64,000 nt of DNA from Phycisphaerales bacterium. Lineage in GTDB: Bacteria; Planctomycetota; Phycisphaerae; Phycisphaerales; UBA1924. The stretch spans positions 48,140 through 112,139 of the forward strand of contig JADLBU010000092.1 in assembly GCA_020847535.1 (NCBI GenBank). The letters run 5' to 3'. This document shows positions 18,050 through 26,629 of this stretch, piece by piece; within the stretch, counting starts at the first letter, position 1, and every line of letters starts with the position of its first letter. The notes under the pieces are model-generated. The model saw only the letters and a list, made by a program, of their open reading frames with translations, did not search any database and had not been told where the DNA came from. The position numbers and the translations under genes are program-made.

Positions 18050-19048
18050 TCAGGGCCGCGGGTGGTACTTCTTGTGTACGTTGATCAGGTGCGATCGATC
18101 CACGTGCGTGTAGATCTGCGTCGTCGAGATATCGGCGTGTCCGAGCATCTCCTGCACGACGCGGAGGTCCGCCCCGCCGGTCAAGAGGTGTGTCGCGAAC
18201 GAGTGACGTAGCGTGTGCGGATGGACATCCTTGAGCCCAGCAGCTCGGGCGTGCTTCTTGACGATCTGCCAGATCGCGACCCGCTCGAGTGGCTTGCCTG
18301 ATCGCGACAGAAAAATGCGACCCTTGTCCTTGCCCGGCTTGGCGAGCGTTGGACGGGCGGAGCGCAGGTACACCTGCAAGGCCTGCTTGGCGGGCACACC
18401 CATGGGTACCAGGCGATGCTTGCTCCCCTTGCCGAAGACCCGCAGCGCTGACAGCGATTCGAGGATGTCGGTAAGCGTGATGGTCGCAGCCTCGCTCGCC
18501 CGCAGGCCGCTGGCGTACATGAGTTCGAGGATCGCCCGATCACGGACGGTCAGCAGTGGCTCGGGAGCATCCGCTTTTCGCCTGGCGACCGCCTTGGGGG
18601 CCTCGAGCAACCCCTTCATTTGTCGAGGTGTCAGGACATCCGGGAGCTTGCGCCAGCGGTGGGGGCGGTCGAGGAGTTCGGTCGGCAGGCGATCAATCTG
18701 GCGGTTGGCCAGCGCCCACTTGAAGAACATCCGGATCGCCGCCAGATGCCGGGTCACCGAGCTGGGCTCCATCTTGCGCTTGGATTTGAGCGAAGCCAGG
18801 TGCGTCGAGAGGTGGCGCGGCGTCACCGCACGGATCGCCGTGATGCCTTCGGCGGTCAGATCGTCCATCAGGTCGAGCAGATCGCGTTTGTACGCCCCCA
18901 GCGTGTTGTGTGATAGCCCGCACTCGACGCGGAGGTGGACCAGGAAATCCCCCAGCGTGTGCTCCCAGGATTTCGGGAGCGGCGGTCGAGGACGAGCCTT
19001 GCGACCCCGGCGGGAGGGGGTGGGGGTTAAGGTACGAAGCGCTGGCAT
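18050..19048 (-). CDS. Tyrosine recombinase of the XerC/XerD type
   Basis: 332 aa from the ATG at 19046-19048. The N-terminal SAM-like domain (FLVHLRVECGLSHNTLGAYKRDL) binds the core site. The C-terminal catalytic domain has the full set: Arg in YASGLRASEA, Lys in GKGSKHR, His-x-x-Arg in HTLRHSFATHLL, His in LGHADISTT and the nucleophile Tyr in IYTHVD. Length and motifs match chromosome-dimer resolution Xer proteins rather than phage integrases. XerC versus XerD cannot be settled without comparison; the LGHADISTTQIYTHV end is more XerD-like. Its start is divergent from flgI across 36 bases. Confidence 0.9.
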   Translation of the reverse strand: MPALRTLTPTPSRRGRKARPRPPLPKSWEHTLGDFLVHLRVECGLSHNTLGAYKRDLLDLMDDLTAEGITAIRAVTPRHLSTHLASLKSKRKMEPSSVTRHLAAIRMFFKWALANRQIDRLPTELLDRPHRWRKLPDVLTPRQMKGLLEAPKAVARRKADAPEPLLTVRDRAILELMYASGLRASEAATITLTDILESLSALRVFGKGSKHRLVPMGVPAKQALQVYLRSARPTLAKPGKDKGRIFLSRSGKPLERVAIWQIVKKHARAAGLKDVHPHTLRHSFATHLLTGGADLRVVQEMLGHADISTTQIYTHVDRSHLINVHKKYHPRP

Positions 19049-19084
19049 GGTGGTCGGTCTGTGTATCGGCAAAGAGCCCTTGGC

Positions 19085-20212
19085 ATGGTGATTGCGATCC
19101 GGCCTCGCATGGGAGTGCGCGCCTTCATATCGACCCTGGCGATCTTCGTGGTGGTGGCGGGGGTGCTGCTGAGCCCATCCACCGCGAGCGCAACCACGGT
19201 GAAGGAACTGGTCCGCATCAAGGGCCAGGGTGAATCGATCCTCCGCGGCACCGGCCTGGTGGTGGGGCTCCCGGGGACGGGCGATTCGGGCAAGGAACCC
19301 GCGCTCGCCCGGCCGCTTGCCGAATACCTCAAGAACAGCGGCAATTCGATCGCCAAACTCGATGAGGTCGCCGCGACCAAGTCGGTGGCGCTCGTCACCC
19401 TGAGCTGCGTCATCAAGGAAGAGGGCGCACGGGCGGATGACACCGTCGATGTCTACGTCTCGACGCTCGGGACGTGCAAGAACCTCAAGGGTGGCCGGCT
19501 GATCCTGGCGCCGCTGATGGGCCCGTACAAGGGTGATCCGGCGTACGCGATGGCCGAGGGTGCGATCTCGATCGACGACGACACCACTCCCACCAGCGGT
19601 CGGATCCGGCTGGGAGCGCGGGTTCTGCGCGACATCCTGATGCCGGCGATCGGGGACACCTTCGATCTGATCCTGCGGCCTCACTTTGCGGGCTGGAGTT
19701 CATCGACCCAGGTCGCCGCCTCGATCGACTCGCTGTACAGGGCCGACCCGCTCTCGACAGCCCCGATTATCGCCAAGGCGGTCGACGAACGCACGGTGCG
19801 GGTGATAGTGCCCCAGGCCGAGCGAGCGGATCGCGCGGCGTTCGTCGCGGATGTGATGTCCGCGGATGTCAACACCACGCTCCTGCGGTTGCCGGCGATG
19901 GTGGTGGTCAACGCGCGGGATGGCAGCATCGTGATGACCGCCGATGTGGAGATCGGTGCGGTGGCGATCACGCACAAGGACCTGACGATTACAACAACAA
20001 TCCCTCCGCCGCAGCCGACGCAGCTTGATCCGCTCGTGCAGCGATCGCACTGGAGCACGCTCCAGGCGCCGGCTCCCAGCGGCGGCAACGCCAAGCTCGC
20101 GGACCTGCTCGCGGCCTTCAAACAGCTTGAAATCCCGGTGTCCGAGCAGGTCGATGTACTGCAGATGATCCAAAAGGCGGGGAAGCTGCATGCGCGGCTG
20201 GTGGTGGATTGA
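19085..20212 (+). CDS. flgI: Flagellar P-ring protein FlgI
   Basis: 375 aa. A signal peptide is visible (AFISTLAIFVVVAGVLLSPSTASA). The mature protein begins TTVKELVRIKGQGESILRGTGLVVGLPGTGDSGKE, diagnostic of FlgI, and has ADDTVDVYVSTLG and ARDGSIVMTADVEIGAVAITH. It forms the ring in the peptidoglycan layer around the flagellar rod, so a Gram-negative-type envelope is implied. The start could also be GTG 19061 or ATG 19109. It is the first gene of a same-strand flagellar run. Confidence 0.95.
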   Translation: MVIAIRPRMGVRAFISTLAIFVVVAGVLLSPSTASATTVKELVRIKGQGESILRGTGLVVGLPGTGDSGKEPALARPLAEYLKNSGNSIAKLDEVAATKSVALVTLSCVIKEEGARADDTVDVYVSTLGTCKNLKGGRLILAPLMGPYKGDPAYAMAEGAISIDDDTTPTSGRIRLGARVLRDILMPAIGDTFDLILRPHFAGWSSSTQVAASIDSLYRADPLSTAPIIAKAVDERTVRVIVPQAERADRAAFVADVMSADVNTTLLRLPAMVVVNARDGSIVMTADVEIGAVAITHKDLTITTTIPPPQPTQLDPLVQRSHWSTLQAPAPSGGNAKLADLLAAFKQLEIPVSEQVDVLQMIQKAGKLHARLVVD

Positions 20213-20218
20213 GTGGGG

Positions 20219-20260
20219 AAGTCACGGAGTCACGGAGTCACGGAGTGACGAAGTGGAAAG
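20219..20260. repeat. Family A repeat arm between flgI and the flgJ-like gene
   Basis: Three GTCACGGA units are followed by GTGACGAAGTGGAAAG, closely matching the left arm of the mqnC element. It fills nearly the whole 54-base gap, and its end GGAAAGG serves as the ribosome-binding region of the next gene. Confidence 0.75.
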
Positions 20261-20266
20261 GCAGCC

Positions 20267-20677
20267 ATGGGGATTGATGCGGGCATGTTGGTGCGGAGTT
20301 CGAGCATTGGGGGCTCGGGTGCTCCATTGGCTCGTCCTGGTGGTGCTCGTGGTGGTGGGGGAGTGAAGTCGGACCAGTTGGAGTTCTCGGCGATCCTGGG
20401 TCGGCAGGACACGGGGGTTGCTGCGGGGCGGCCGGGAGCGGCGGTATCGGCGGAGGAGAAAGCCCGTACCGCGGCCCAGGAGTTCGTGGCGATCGCTCTG
20501 GTGCAGCCCATCCTGACGGAGGCACGCGAAGAGTCGATGGCGGCCGAGCCATTCGCCGCTTCGGGCGCGGAGCGTCAGTTCCGCGCGTTGCAGGATGCCG
20601 CATTTGCGCAGCGCATCACTCGAGCTGCGCATTTCCCGTTGGTTGATCGCCTGGCACGGGATCTGCTTCGCAAGTAG
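20267..20677 (+). CDS. FlgJ-like rod-binding protein
   Basis: 136 aa. The N-terminal 60 residues are Gly/Ser-rich. Residues about 65-136 (AAQEFVAIALVQPILTEAREESM, then QDAAFAQRITRAAHFPLVDRLARDLL) have the pattern of the FlgJ N-terminal rod-binding domain. There is no C-terminal muramidase domain, as in many non-enteric bacteria. Its position directly between flgI and flgN/flgK supports the call: flgJ follows flgI in many flagellar operons. Sequence similarity alone would be weak. Confidence 0.65.
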   Translation: MGIDAGMLVRSSSIGGSGAPLARPGGARGGGGVKSDQLEFSAILGRQDTGVAAGRPGAAVSAEEKARTAAQEFVAIALVQPILTEAREESMAAEPFAASGAERQFRALQDAAFAQRITRAAHFPLVDRLARDLLRK

Positions 20678-20695
20678 GCATCGGATCAATTCAAA

Positions 20696-20838
20696 GACAG
20701 AAAGGCGCTCACCACAGAGGCACAGAGGACACAGAGAGGGGCCAAGAGGTCAGAGGCATCTGTGACTCTCCTGAATCTCCGCCTCTTTTCTTCTTTTCTC
20801 TGTGCTCTCTGTGCCTCTGTGGTGAGTCTTCTTCGTTC
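20696..20838. repeat. Dispersed inverted-repeat element, family C
   Basis: The left arm CTCACCACAGAGGCACAGAG with ACACAGAG (20709-20738) is matched by the right arm CTCTGTGCCTCTGTGGTGAG (about 20807-20826) and CTCTGTG (20797-20803), about 60 bases apart. It fills the gap between the flgJ-like gene and flgN and would form a long hairpin in the operon transcript. Confidence 0.85.
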
Positions 20839-20854
20839 CAGACAGGAAGTCAGC

Positions 20855-21433
20855 ATGACCACAAGAGCGCCACGGATGGCGAGCAAGACTCAGGCACCCG
20901 CGATCCCGGAGACGTCCGAGAGCACCGGATCGATCACCGAGCAGCTCGAAACACTTCTGACCGGCCTCCTGCGTGCCCACGAGCACTTGCTCGATGCCTC
21001 CAGCGCCCAGCGCGATGCGGTTCGCACGGCAAATCCCGCAGCGATCCAGCAGGCATCCGATCGCCAGGCCAACGCCCTCCGCGTGATCGCCGCCCTCGAA
21101 GACCAGCGCAGAGCCTTGGTCAACTCGATGACCGCCGGCCTTCCGAGGCGAGCGGCCGGCGCGGGACCGGTCACGCTGACCGAGCTTGCCAACCAGATGC
21201 CCGAGCCGCAGCGGACGCGGCTGATCGACCTGGCCGCTCGCGTGCGCACCGCCGTCGAGCTGGCGGCGAACGAACAGAGAACGCTCAAGGCGGCGACCAC
21301 CTCGCTGGTCGCCCACATGGAAGGACTGATGCGCCAGGTGGCCCGACGCCTGAGCCACGCGGGTACCTACGGCCGTCGCGGGATGATCGAATCGACACCG
21401 GCGGTCGTGTCCGGGCTGGATCTTTTGACGTGA
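20855..21433 (+). CDS. flgN: FlgN-like flagellar export chaperone
   Basis: 192 aa from ATG 20855, with AGGAAG 8 bases upstream; the frame continues upstream only through the family C repeat. The product is almost all alpha-helical with heptad-like spacing (ITEQLETLLTGLLRAHEHLLDASSAQRDAVR), typical of FlgN, the chaperone for FlgK and FlgL. Position immediately before flgK and flgL supports this. The C-terminal 20 residues resemble FlgN tails (GTYGRRG). Sequence divergence is high, so function rests mainly on fold pattern and context. Confidence 0.75.
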   Translation: MTTRAPRMASKTQAPAIPETSESTGSITEQLETLLTGLLRAHEHLLDASSAQRDAVRTANPAAIQQASDRQANALRVIAALEDQRRALVNSMTAGLPRRAAGAGPVTLTELANQMPEPQRTRLIDLAARVRTAVELAANEQRTLKAATTSLVAHMEGLMRQVARRLSHAGTYGRRGMIESTPAVVSGLDLLT

Positions 21434-21442
21434 GCGGCGCTT

Positions 21443-21458
21443 TGGCATGAGGATCGCG
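21443..21458 (+). promoter_or_regulatory. Candidate sigma-54 promoter before flgK
   Basis: TGGCATG-N4-TCGCG has GG at 21444-21445 and GC at 21456-21457, with the exact 12-base step required. The -12 element (TCGC instead of TTGC) is imperfect. It lies 59 bases before the flgK start. Confidence 0.4.
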
Positions 21459-21516
21459 GAGGGGTGATGGGACACGGGGCGGATGCCCCCGGCCGGCAGA
21501 AGCAAGGAATGCGCGA

Positions 21517-23253
21517 ATGAGCTTGTCCGCGGCGATGAATATTGGGCGATCGGCGCTGAGCGCCAGCCAGATCGGCATCCAGGTCGCCGGCAACAACATC
21601 GCCAACGTCGGCACACCCGGCTATTCCCGGCAGATCGCCCGGCTTGCACCGATCGGCGGAAGCGACCCGTACAGCCGCCTTTCCTCGGGCCGCGGGGTCG
21701 CCGTCTCCGATGTCCGCCGGCAGATCGACAGCGCCCTGCAATCGCGTCTGTGGCTGAGCACCTCCGACAAGTCCGCCGCCCAGCAGGAACTGGACCTGAT
21801 GACCCAGGTCGAGTCCGTGCTGGGGGAACTGACCAACAACGACCTCTCCAGCGAGCTTTCCGCCTTCTTTTCGGCCTGGAGCGAGCGGGCCAACAACACG
21901 CAGTCGTCGGGAACCGTCGTCCAGCAGGGCGACAAGCTGGGCGGCATGTTCAGGCAGATCCGGGCCGGATTGACCTCAGTCCGGGACCAGATCGATCGCC
22001 AGATCGGCGGTGCGGTCAGCGCGGCCGACGGCATGCTCGACCAGATCGCCGAACTCAACACGGCGATCTCATCGGCGGAGACCGCCGGCGGCTCGGCCAA
22101 CTCGCTGCGGGATCAGCGCGACCAGGTCATCACCCAGCTCAGCGAGCTGATGGATGTCTCGGTGGTCGAGCGCGAGAACGGGGCTGTGGATGTTCTGGTC
22201 GGATCGACCCCGATCGTGCTCGCAGGCAGGTCGCGCGGCCTGTCGCTCAAGTACTCCACCAACGGCGCCACCGTGGATGTCAGCGTCGCCGTCCGGGAAG
22301 ACAACGAGCCGCTCGGGGCTGTCTCGGGCAAGATCTGTGCCCTCCTGGATTCTCGCGGGGTCACAGTCGACACTTCGATCGCCCAGCTCGACAAGGTCGC
22401 CGCACAGCTCATCTTCCAGATCAACAAGCTCCACTCGACCGGCGCCAACAAGACCAATCTCACGCAGACCGCCGGTTCCCTGAGGATCGGACTGCCCGAC
22501 CGCACCCGGCCCATGAACGACCCCGCAAACGGCGCGTTCGCCGCCCTGCCCTACTCGGCATCGCACGGTGAGTTCTCGATCCGCATCAAGAACATCTCCG
22601 ATGGCTCGATGCAGACCGTGCGCGTCAACGTGGATCTGGATGGCATCAGTTCAACCGGCGCCGCCAGCACCGTCGATGACACCACGCCCGAGGACATCCG
22701 TGCGGCCTTGAATGCGGTGCCCGGCGTCTCGGCGAGCTATACGCCCGATGGACGCCTCCAGGTCAACGCCGATTCCGGCTTTGAGTTTTCTTTCGAGGAT
22801 GACAGCTCCGGGGTGCTGGCGGTCCTGGGCGTCAACTCGTATTTCACCGGCACATCCGGCTCGGACATGGCGGTTCGGGCCGACCTCAAGGCCAATCCAT
22901 CGATGCTGATGGCCGGGCGCATGACCGCCGGGGGCCTGGTCGAGAATGGGACAGCGCTCGCGATCGTCGGGGTGCAGGAGGCCGCCAACTCGGTGCTCGG
23001 AGGGAGGTCCATCCGCCAGGGGTGGACCGATGCCGTTCAGGCGGTGGGCATCCAGACCGCCGCCGCCGACAGCCAGAACCAGGCGCTCGCCGTCGTCCAG
23101 GAGAGCCTCGAATCGCAGCGAGCCGCTGTCAGCGGCGTCAGCGTCGATGAGGAGGCGATCAACCTCATGAACTTCCAGCGCCAGTACCAGGGCGCTGCCC
23201 GAGTCATCAGCGTCGCCGATGAGCTCATGCAAACCCTGATTTCACTGGTCTGA
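21517..23253 (+). CDS. flgK: Flagellar hook-associated protein 1, FlgK
   Basis: 578 aa. The N-terminus ALSASQIGIQVAGNNIANVGTPGYSRQ is the flagellar rod/hook signature, and the C-terminus SGVSVDEEAINLMNFQRQYQGAARVISVADELMQTLISLV is the matching C-terminal D0 helix. It forms the junction between hook and filament and is exported by the flagellar type III system. The central 300 residues are variable. Same strand and closely followed by flgL. Confidence 0.97.
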   Translation: MSLSAAMNIGRSALSASQIGIQVAGNNIANVGTPGYSRQIARLAPIGGSDPYSRLSSGRGVAVSDVRRQIDSALQSRLWLSTSDKSAAQQELDLMTQVESVLGELTNNDLSSELSAFFSAWSERANNTQSSGTVVQQGDKLGGMFRQIRAGLTSVRDQIDRQIGGAVSAADGMLDQIAELNTAISSAETAGGSANSLRDQRDQVITQLSELMDVSVVERENGAVDVLVGSTPIVLAGRSRGLSLKYSTNGATVDVSVAVREDNEPLGAVSGKICALLDSRGVTVDTSIAQLDKVAAQLIFQINKLHSTGANKTNLTQTAGSLRIGLPDRTRPMNDPANGAFAALPYSASHGEFSIRIKNISDGSMQTVRVNVDLDGISSTGAASTVDDTTPEDIRAALNAVPGVSASYTPDGRLQVNADSGFEFSFEDDSSGVLAVLGVNSYFTGTSGSDMAVRADLKANPSMLMAGRMTAGGLVENGTALAIVGVQEAANSVLGGRSIRQGWTDAVQAVGIQTAAADSQNQALAVVQESLESQRAAVSGVSVDEEAINLMNFQRQYQGAARVISVADELMQTLISLV

Positions 23254-23255
23254 TC

Positions 23256-23298
23256 TTCACTCCGTCACTTCGTCTCCCCGTCACTCTCCCACTTTCTC
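23256..23298. repeat. Family A repeat arm, inverted, between flgK and flgL
   Basis: TTCACTCCGTCACTTCG with CCCCGTCACTCTCCCACTTTC matches the right arm of the mqnC element. It fills the 46-base gap between the flgK stop and the flgL start, so flgL lacks a normal Shine-Dalgarno there. Confidence 0.7.
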
Positions 23299-23299
23299 C

Positions 23300-25354
23300 A
23301 TGACACGCATCTTCTCCGGAATCTCCCGAGCGCCCGACCTGATGTTCTCGCGTCTGGCGCTCTCACGAATCTCCCGCACCAGCGTGGATCTGCTCAAGGT
23401 TCAGAACGAGCTGGTGACGGGCAAGGCGATCAACAACCCCAGCGATGATCCGGTGCGCATGGCGACGGTGCTGGAACTCGATGATCGTCTGGAGCGTTCC
23501 GAGCAGCGCCAGCGGAACATCTCCCACGCGCAGGCCGCCCTGGGAATCATCGACAACGCCCTGGGGGATGCCCACGATGTCGGCCTCTCCGCCAAGGAGA
23601 TCGCCCTCACGCAGATCGGCTTCGGCTCATCGACCACCGAGCGCCGCGGACAGGCGGTCGTCGTTCAGTCGATGATCGACACCCTGCTGAACCTCTCCAA
23701 CCGCAAGGGGGTCGCCGGGCACATCTTCGGCGGCTCGGAGCCCAACAGCGCACCATTCGTCCAGATGGGTTCGGGATTCCGGTACATGGCCTCCGGAGAT
23801 GGCCTGCTCAACGAGCTCTTCACCGGGAGCAGCATCCCCATCACGACCACGCCCGACGGGATCGGCGGCACATCAGCGCGTGTGCGCGGGATGGTCGACC
23901 TGAATCCGGGCCTGACCGCCGGCACCAAGCTGTCGGACCTGCGCGGCGGTCGCGGGCTGGGGATCACTCCGAACTCCGTCGAGTTCTCGTTCAGCGGCGG
24001 GGCGACCGCATCGATCGATTTCACCGGCGCCCAGACCGCCGGGGATATCACCACCCGGCTGACGGCGGCGATCCGCCAGTATGAGAATGACTACAACGTC
24101 ACGATCCTGGGTCCGGGCGGGGTCTCGACCTCGGGCGGGGGGATCAGCATCGATGTGGCCCCGGGGGAGCAACTGGACTTCTTCGAGATCGGGGATGGCG
24201 TCACGGCTCGGGATCTGGGCCTGACCGCCGACACTCCCTTCTCGTTCACCTCGACCAATCCCGACGGCGCAGATCTTGCGCCCCGGTTGACCTGGTCTAC
24301 CCCGATCTCGGCGCTCGCCGGCGTGACCGGCCCCCTGGGTTCGATCCGCATCGGTAACAACTCGGCCTCGGTGGTCGTGGATCTCTCCACCGCGAGCACG
24401 CTCGAGGATGTCAAGAGCCGCATCGAGAGCGCCGGGGTCGGTGCCAGGGTTGAGCTCAACGCGGCGGGGACCGGGATCGACATCTTCAGCGAGGTCGCCG
24501 CGGGCGCTCGCGGGGCGTTGTCGGTCGCGGAGGTCGCGGGGTCGGACTTCACGGCGACCCGGCTGGGGGTCCGGTCCTTCTCCTCCGGCACCCGGCTGGC
24601 GGAGTTCAACTTCGGTCGGGGCGTCCAGATCGTCGATGGCTTCCACGATCCGACGACGGGCGCTCCCGATCCGACCAAGGACATCGACTTCACGATCACC
24701 CTGGGGGATGCCAACAGCACCACCATCACGGTTGACCTGCGGCCTGTGGACATGACGGACGTCGGGACGCTGCTGGGCCGCATCAACAGCCAGATCGCCG
24801 ACGCCCTGACCGCGGCCAACCTGCCGGCTGACTCGCTGGTCGCGGGCCTGGGGGATGACGGCAACGGCATTCGCCTGTTGCAGGACTCGACGTTCACGTC
24901 GGCGATCAGCGTCGCGGCGAACAACAACTCGCAGGCGGCCGATCAACTTGGCCTTCTGGGCGCAGGTTACGACGTGGCGAGCTCGACGCTCATGGGCCGC
25001 GACACGGCCAAGGCGCGGGTGGATGGGCTGTTCAGCGATCTGATCGATCTGCGTGATGCGCTCAACGCCGATGACACCTCTGGCATCGGTATTGCGGGAG
25101 AGCATCTGGAAGCAACGCTGACCGTCCTTGCCGAGCGCCGAGGCGCCATCGGGGGGCTGGCTCAGCGCGTGGATGAGGCGCTGGTGTACGAGCAGGATGT
25201 TGCGACGCTGGATGAACAGGTCCGCAGCCAGCTCCGGGATGTGGACTTCACGGAGGCGGCATCGAGATTCTCTCTTCTGCAGACCCAGCTCCAGGCGGGT
25301 CTGCAGGCGACGGCCGCGGCGGGCAATCGGACGCTGCTGGATTTCCTGGGATAG
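23300..25354 (+). CDS. flgL: Flagellar hook-associated protein 3, FlgL, long form
   Basis: 684 aa, about twice the enterobacterial FlgL (about 317). The flagellin-like ends are clear: DLLKVQNELVTGKAINNPSDDPVRM at residues about 30-55 and VDFTEAASRFSLLQTQLQAGLQATA near the C-terminus. Between them, residues about 150-590 contain roughly three related beta-rich blocks of the flagellin_IN kind (for example LGSIRIGNNSASVVVDLSTAS followed by GIDIFS), which would form extra outer domains. It is the second junction protein between hook and filament. An ATG at 23342 is an alternative start. Confidence 0.93.
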   Translation: MTRIFSGISRAPDLMFSRLALSRISRTSVDLLKVQNELVTGKAINNPSDDPVRMATVLELDDRLERSEQRQRNISHAQAALGIIDNALGDAHDVGLSAKEIALTQIGFGSSTTERRGQAVVVQSMIDTLLNLSNRKGVAGHIFGGSEPNSAPFVQMGSGFRYMASGDGLLNELFTGSSIPITTTPDGIGGTSARVRGMVDLNPGLTAGTKLSDLRGGRGLGITPNSVEFSFSGGATASIDFTGAQTAGDITTRLTAAIRQYENDYNVTILGPGGVSTSGGGISIDVAPGEQLDFFEIGDGVTARDLGLTADTPFSFTSTNPDGADLAPRLTWSTPISALAGVTGPLGSIRIGNNSASVVVDLSTASTLEDVKSRIESAGVGARVELNAAGTGIDIFSEVAAGARGALSVAEVAGSDFTATRLGVRSFSSGTRLAEFNFGRGVQIVDGFHDPTTGAPDPTKDIDFTITLGDANSTTITVDLRPVDMTDVGTLLGRINSQIADALTAANLPADSLVAGLGDDGNGIRLLQDSTFTSAISVAANNNSQAADQLGLLGAGYDVASSTLMGRDTAKARVDGLFSDLIDLRDALNADDTSGIGIAGEHLEATLTVLAERRGAIGGLAQRVDEALVYEQDVATLDEQVRSQLRDVDFTEAASRFSLLQTQLQAGLQATAAAGNRTLLDFLG

Positions 25355-25548
25355 CGGGGATGGCCCCGCCGGTAACTGAGTGAGATTGGACTTGCCGGGC
25401 GAGAGCCTGGAAAGCCCTTTGGATCAATGAAATCCCCGCCGCCCCGGCCGCGGCGTGGGGTTGACCAGACAGGACGTCACCGGGCATCGGACGCCCGGGG
25501 GTCGATCCGTAGTTGGCGGTACACCGGCCGAGGGATCGGAGCGCACCA

Positions 25549-25995
25549 ATGGAAGTGCGGACAACGCGTTTCGGGGTGATTGACATCGCGGAGGACCGCG
25601 TGATCACCTTCCCGCGGGGCCTTCTTGGATTCTCGGAATTCCAGAGGTATTGCCTGCTCGAGCCCGGGGACGACTCGTGCTTCTTCTGGCTGCAATCGGT
25701 GGACGATGCCGCCCTGGCGTTCGTCGTAACCGACCCGGCGATGTTCGTGCCGGAGTTCTCGGTGCCGATCCGCCCGGATCAGATGGGCGACCTGGGCCTG
25801 AACAGGCTCGAGGACGCCCAGGTCTTCGTGATTGTGAACAAGGTCGAGCAGCAGCTCACGGGCAATCTCCAGGGCCCACTGGTCATCAACACGCTCTCGC
25901 GCGTCGGTGAGCAGCTGGTGCTGGCCGAGAAGCGCTGGACGACCCGCCATCCGCTGGTGAAGGTCGCGGCCGCGGCGGCGCGGGCGATCGCCTGA
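25549..25995 (+). CDS. fliW: Flagellar assembly factor FliW
   Basis: 148 aa from ATG 25549. Typical motifs are ITFPRGLLGFSEFQRYCLLE, FFWLQSVDDAALAFVVTDP and GPLVINTLSRVGEQLVL. FliW binds flagellin and, when flagellin is exported, is released to sequester CsrA, so it couples filament assembly to flagellin translation. The arrangement fliW-csrA-flagellin here is the canonical one. The 193-base gap before it holds a GC-rich hairpin just after flgL but no T-run. Confidence 0.95.
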   Translation: MEVRTTRFGVIDIAEDRVITFPRGLLGFSEFQRYCLLEPGDDSCFFWLQSVDDAALAFVVTDPAMFVPEFSVPIRPDQMGDLGLNRLEDAQVFVIVNKVEQQLTGNLQGPLVINTLSRVGEQLVLAEKRWTTRHPLVKVAAAAARAIA

Positions 25996-26164
25996 TCGCA
26001 GGCGCGGGAACCACGGTTGGCGCCGGTGCGGCCGCCCCGATCGAGGATCGGGTCGCCGGATCGGTCGGGTGATTCTGGACTGTGTCTGTGGATGAGATCG
26101 CGCCGCGATCGATACGCCGCGTGCAAGGATGCAGCGGTCGGCGGCGCGAATGAGGAGTCTATTC

Positions 26165-26518
26165 ATGCTCGTCCTTTCACGCCTGCGCGACGAGACGATC
26201 ATGATCGGGGACGACATCGAGGTCACCGTCGTCGACATCCGGGGGGACAAGGTGCGGCTGGGGATCAACGCCCCGACCCGCATCGCGGTCCACCGCAAGG
26301 AGGTCTACGAGGCGATCAAGAGGGAGAACCAGCAGGCCGCTCGCGTCGACCAGGTCGCGGCGAGCATCTTGCGGGATGTCGGCCGATCGGGTGTTTCGCA
26401 GCGAAGCAAGGGAGCCGGGGCCGGAAGACTGGCAGCGGCTCCCGTGACGATCGAGTTGGAAAGCGCACCGGGGCCGGCGCCCCGGCGCGAGTTGAATCCC
26501 GCGACCCCCGCACGGTGA
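26165..26518 (+). CDS. csrA: Carbon storage regulator CsrA with extended C-terminus
   Basis: 117 aa from ATG 26165 behind GAGGAG. Residues 1-60 are a standard Csr[37 protein letters not shown] and [16 protein letters not shown], with the RNA-contact residues Leu4, Arg6 and the RIAVHR strand in place. It binds GGA in mRNA hairpins and blocks flagellin translation until FliW removes it. The last 50 residues are an Ala/Arg/Pro-rich tail not found in short CsrAs (about 60-75 aa). It is followed by a promoter and the first flagellin gene. Confidence 0.95.
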   Translation: MLVLSRLRDETIMIGDDIEVTVVDIRGDKVRLGINAPTRIAVHRKEVYEAIKRENQQAARVDQVAASILRDVGRSGVSQRSKGAGAGRLAAAPVTIELESAPGPAPRRELNPATPAR

Positions 26519-26578
26519 CCGTGAGGGCGGAGCGTCGGGTTGGAAGTCTGGATCGACCGCCGGCGGGCCGGCCGCGAG

Positions 26579-26594
26579 TGGCACGTGCCTTGCG
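26579..26594 (+). promoter_or_regulatory. Sigma-54 promoter of flagellin gene 1
   Basis: TGGCACG-N4-TTGCG matches the sigma-54 consensus almost perfectly, with GG at 26580-26581 and GC at 26592-26593. It implies a start of transcription near 26604-26606 and a leader of about 42 bases. Enhancer-dependent control of the filament gene is therefore likely. Confidence 0.75.
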
Positions 26595-26629
26595 GATCCG
26601 CCGGAAGAACCTTGGAAGGCGCTTAGCCT

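Noticed and set aside
20219..20838. CRISPR array
   Set aside because: The repeats are inverted arms and short octamers without equal-length unique spacers, and no cas gene is present in the window.
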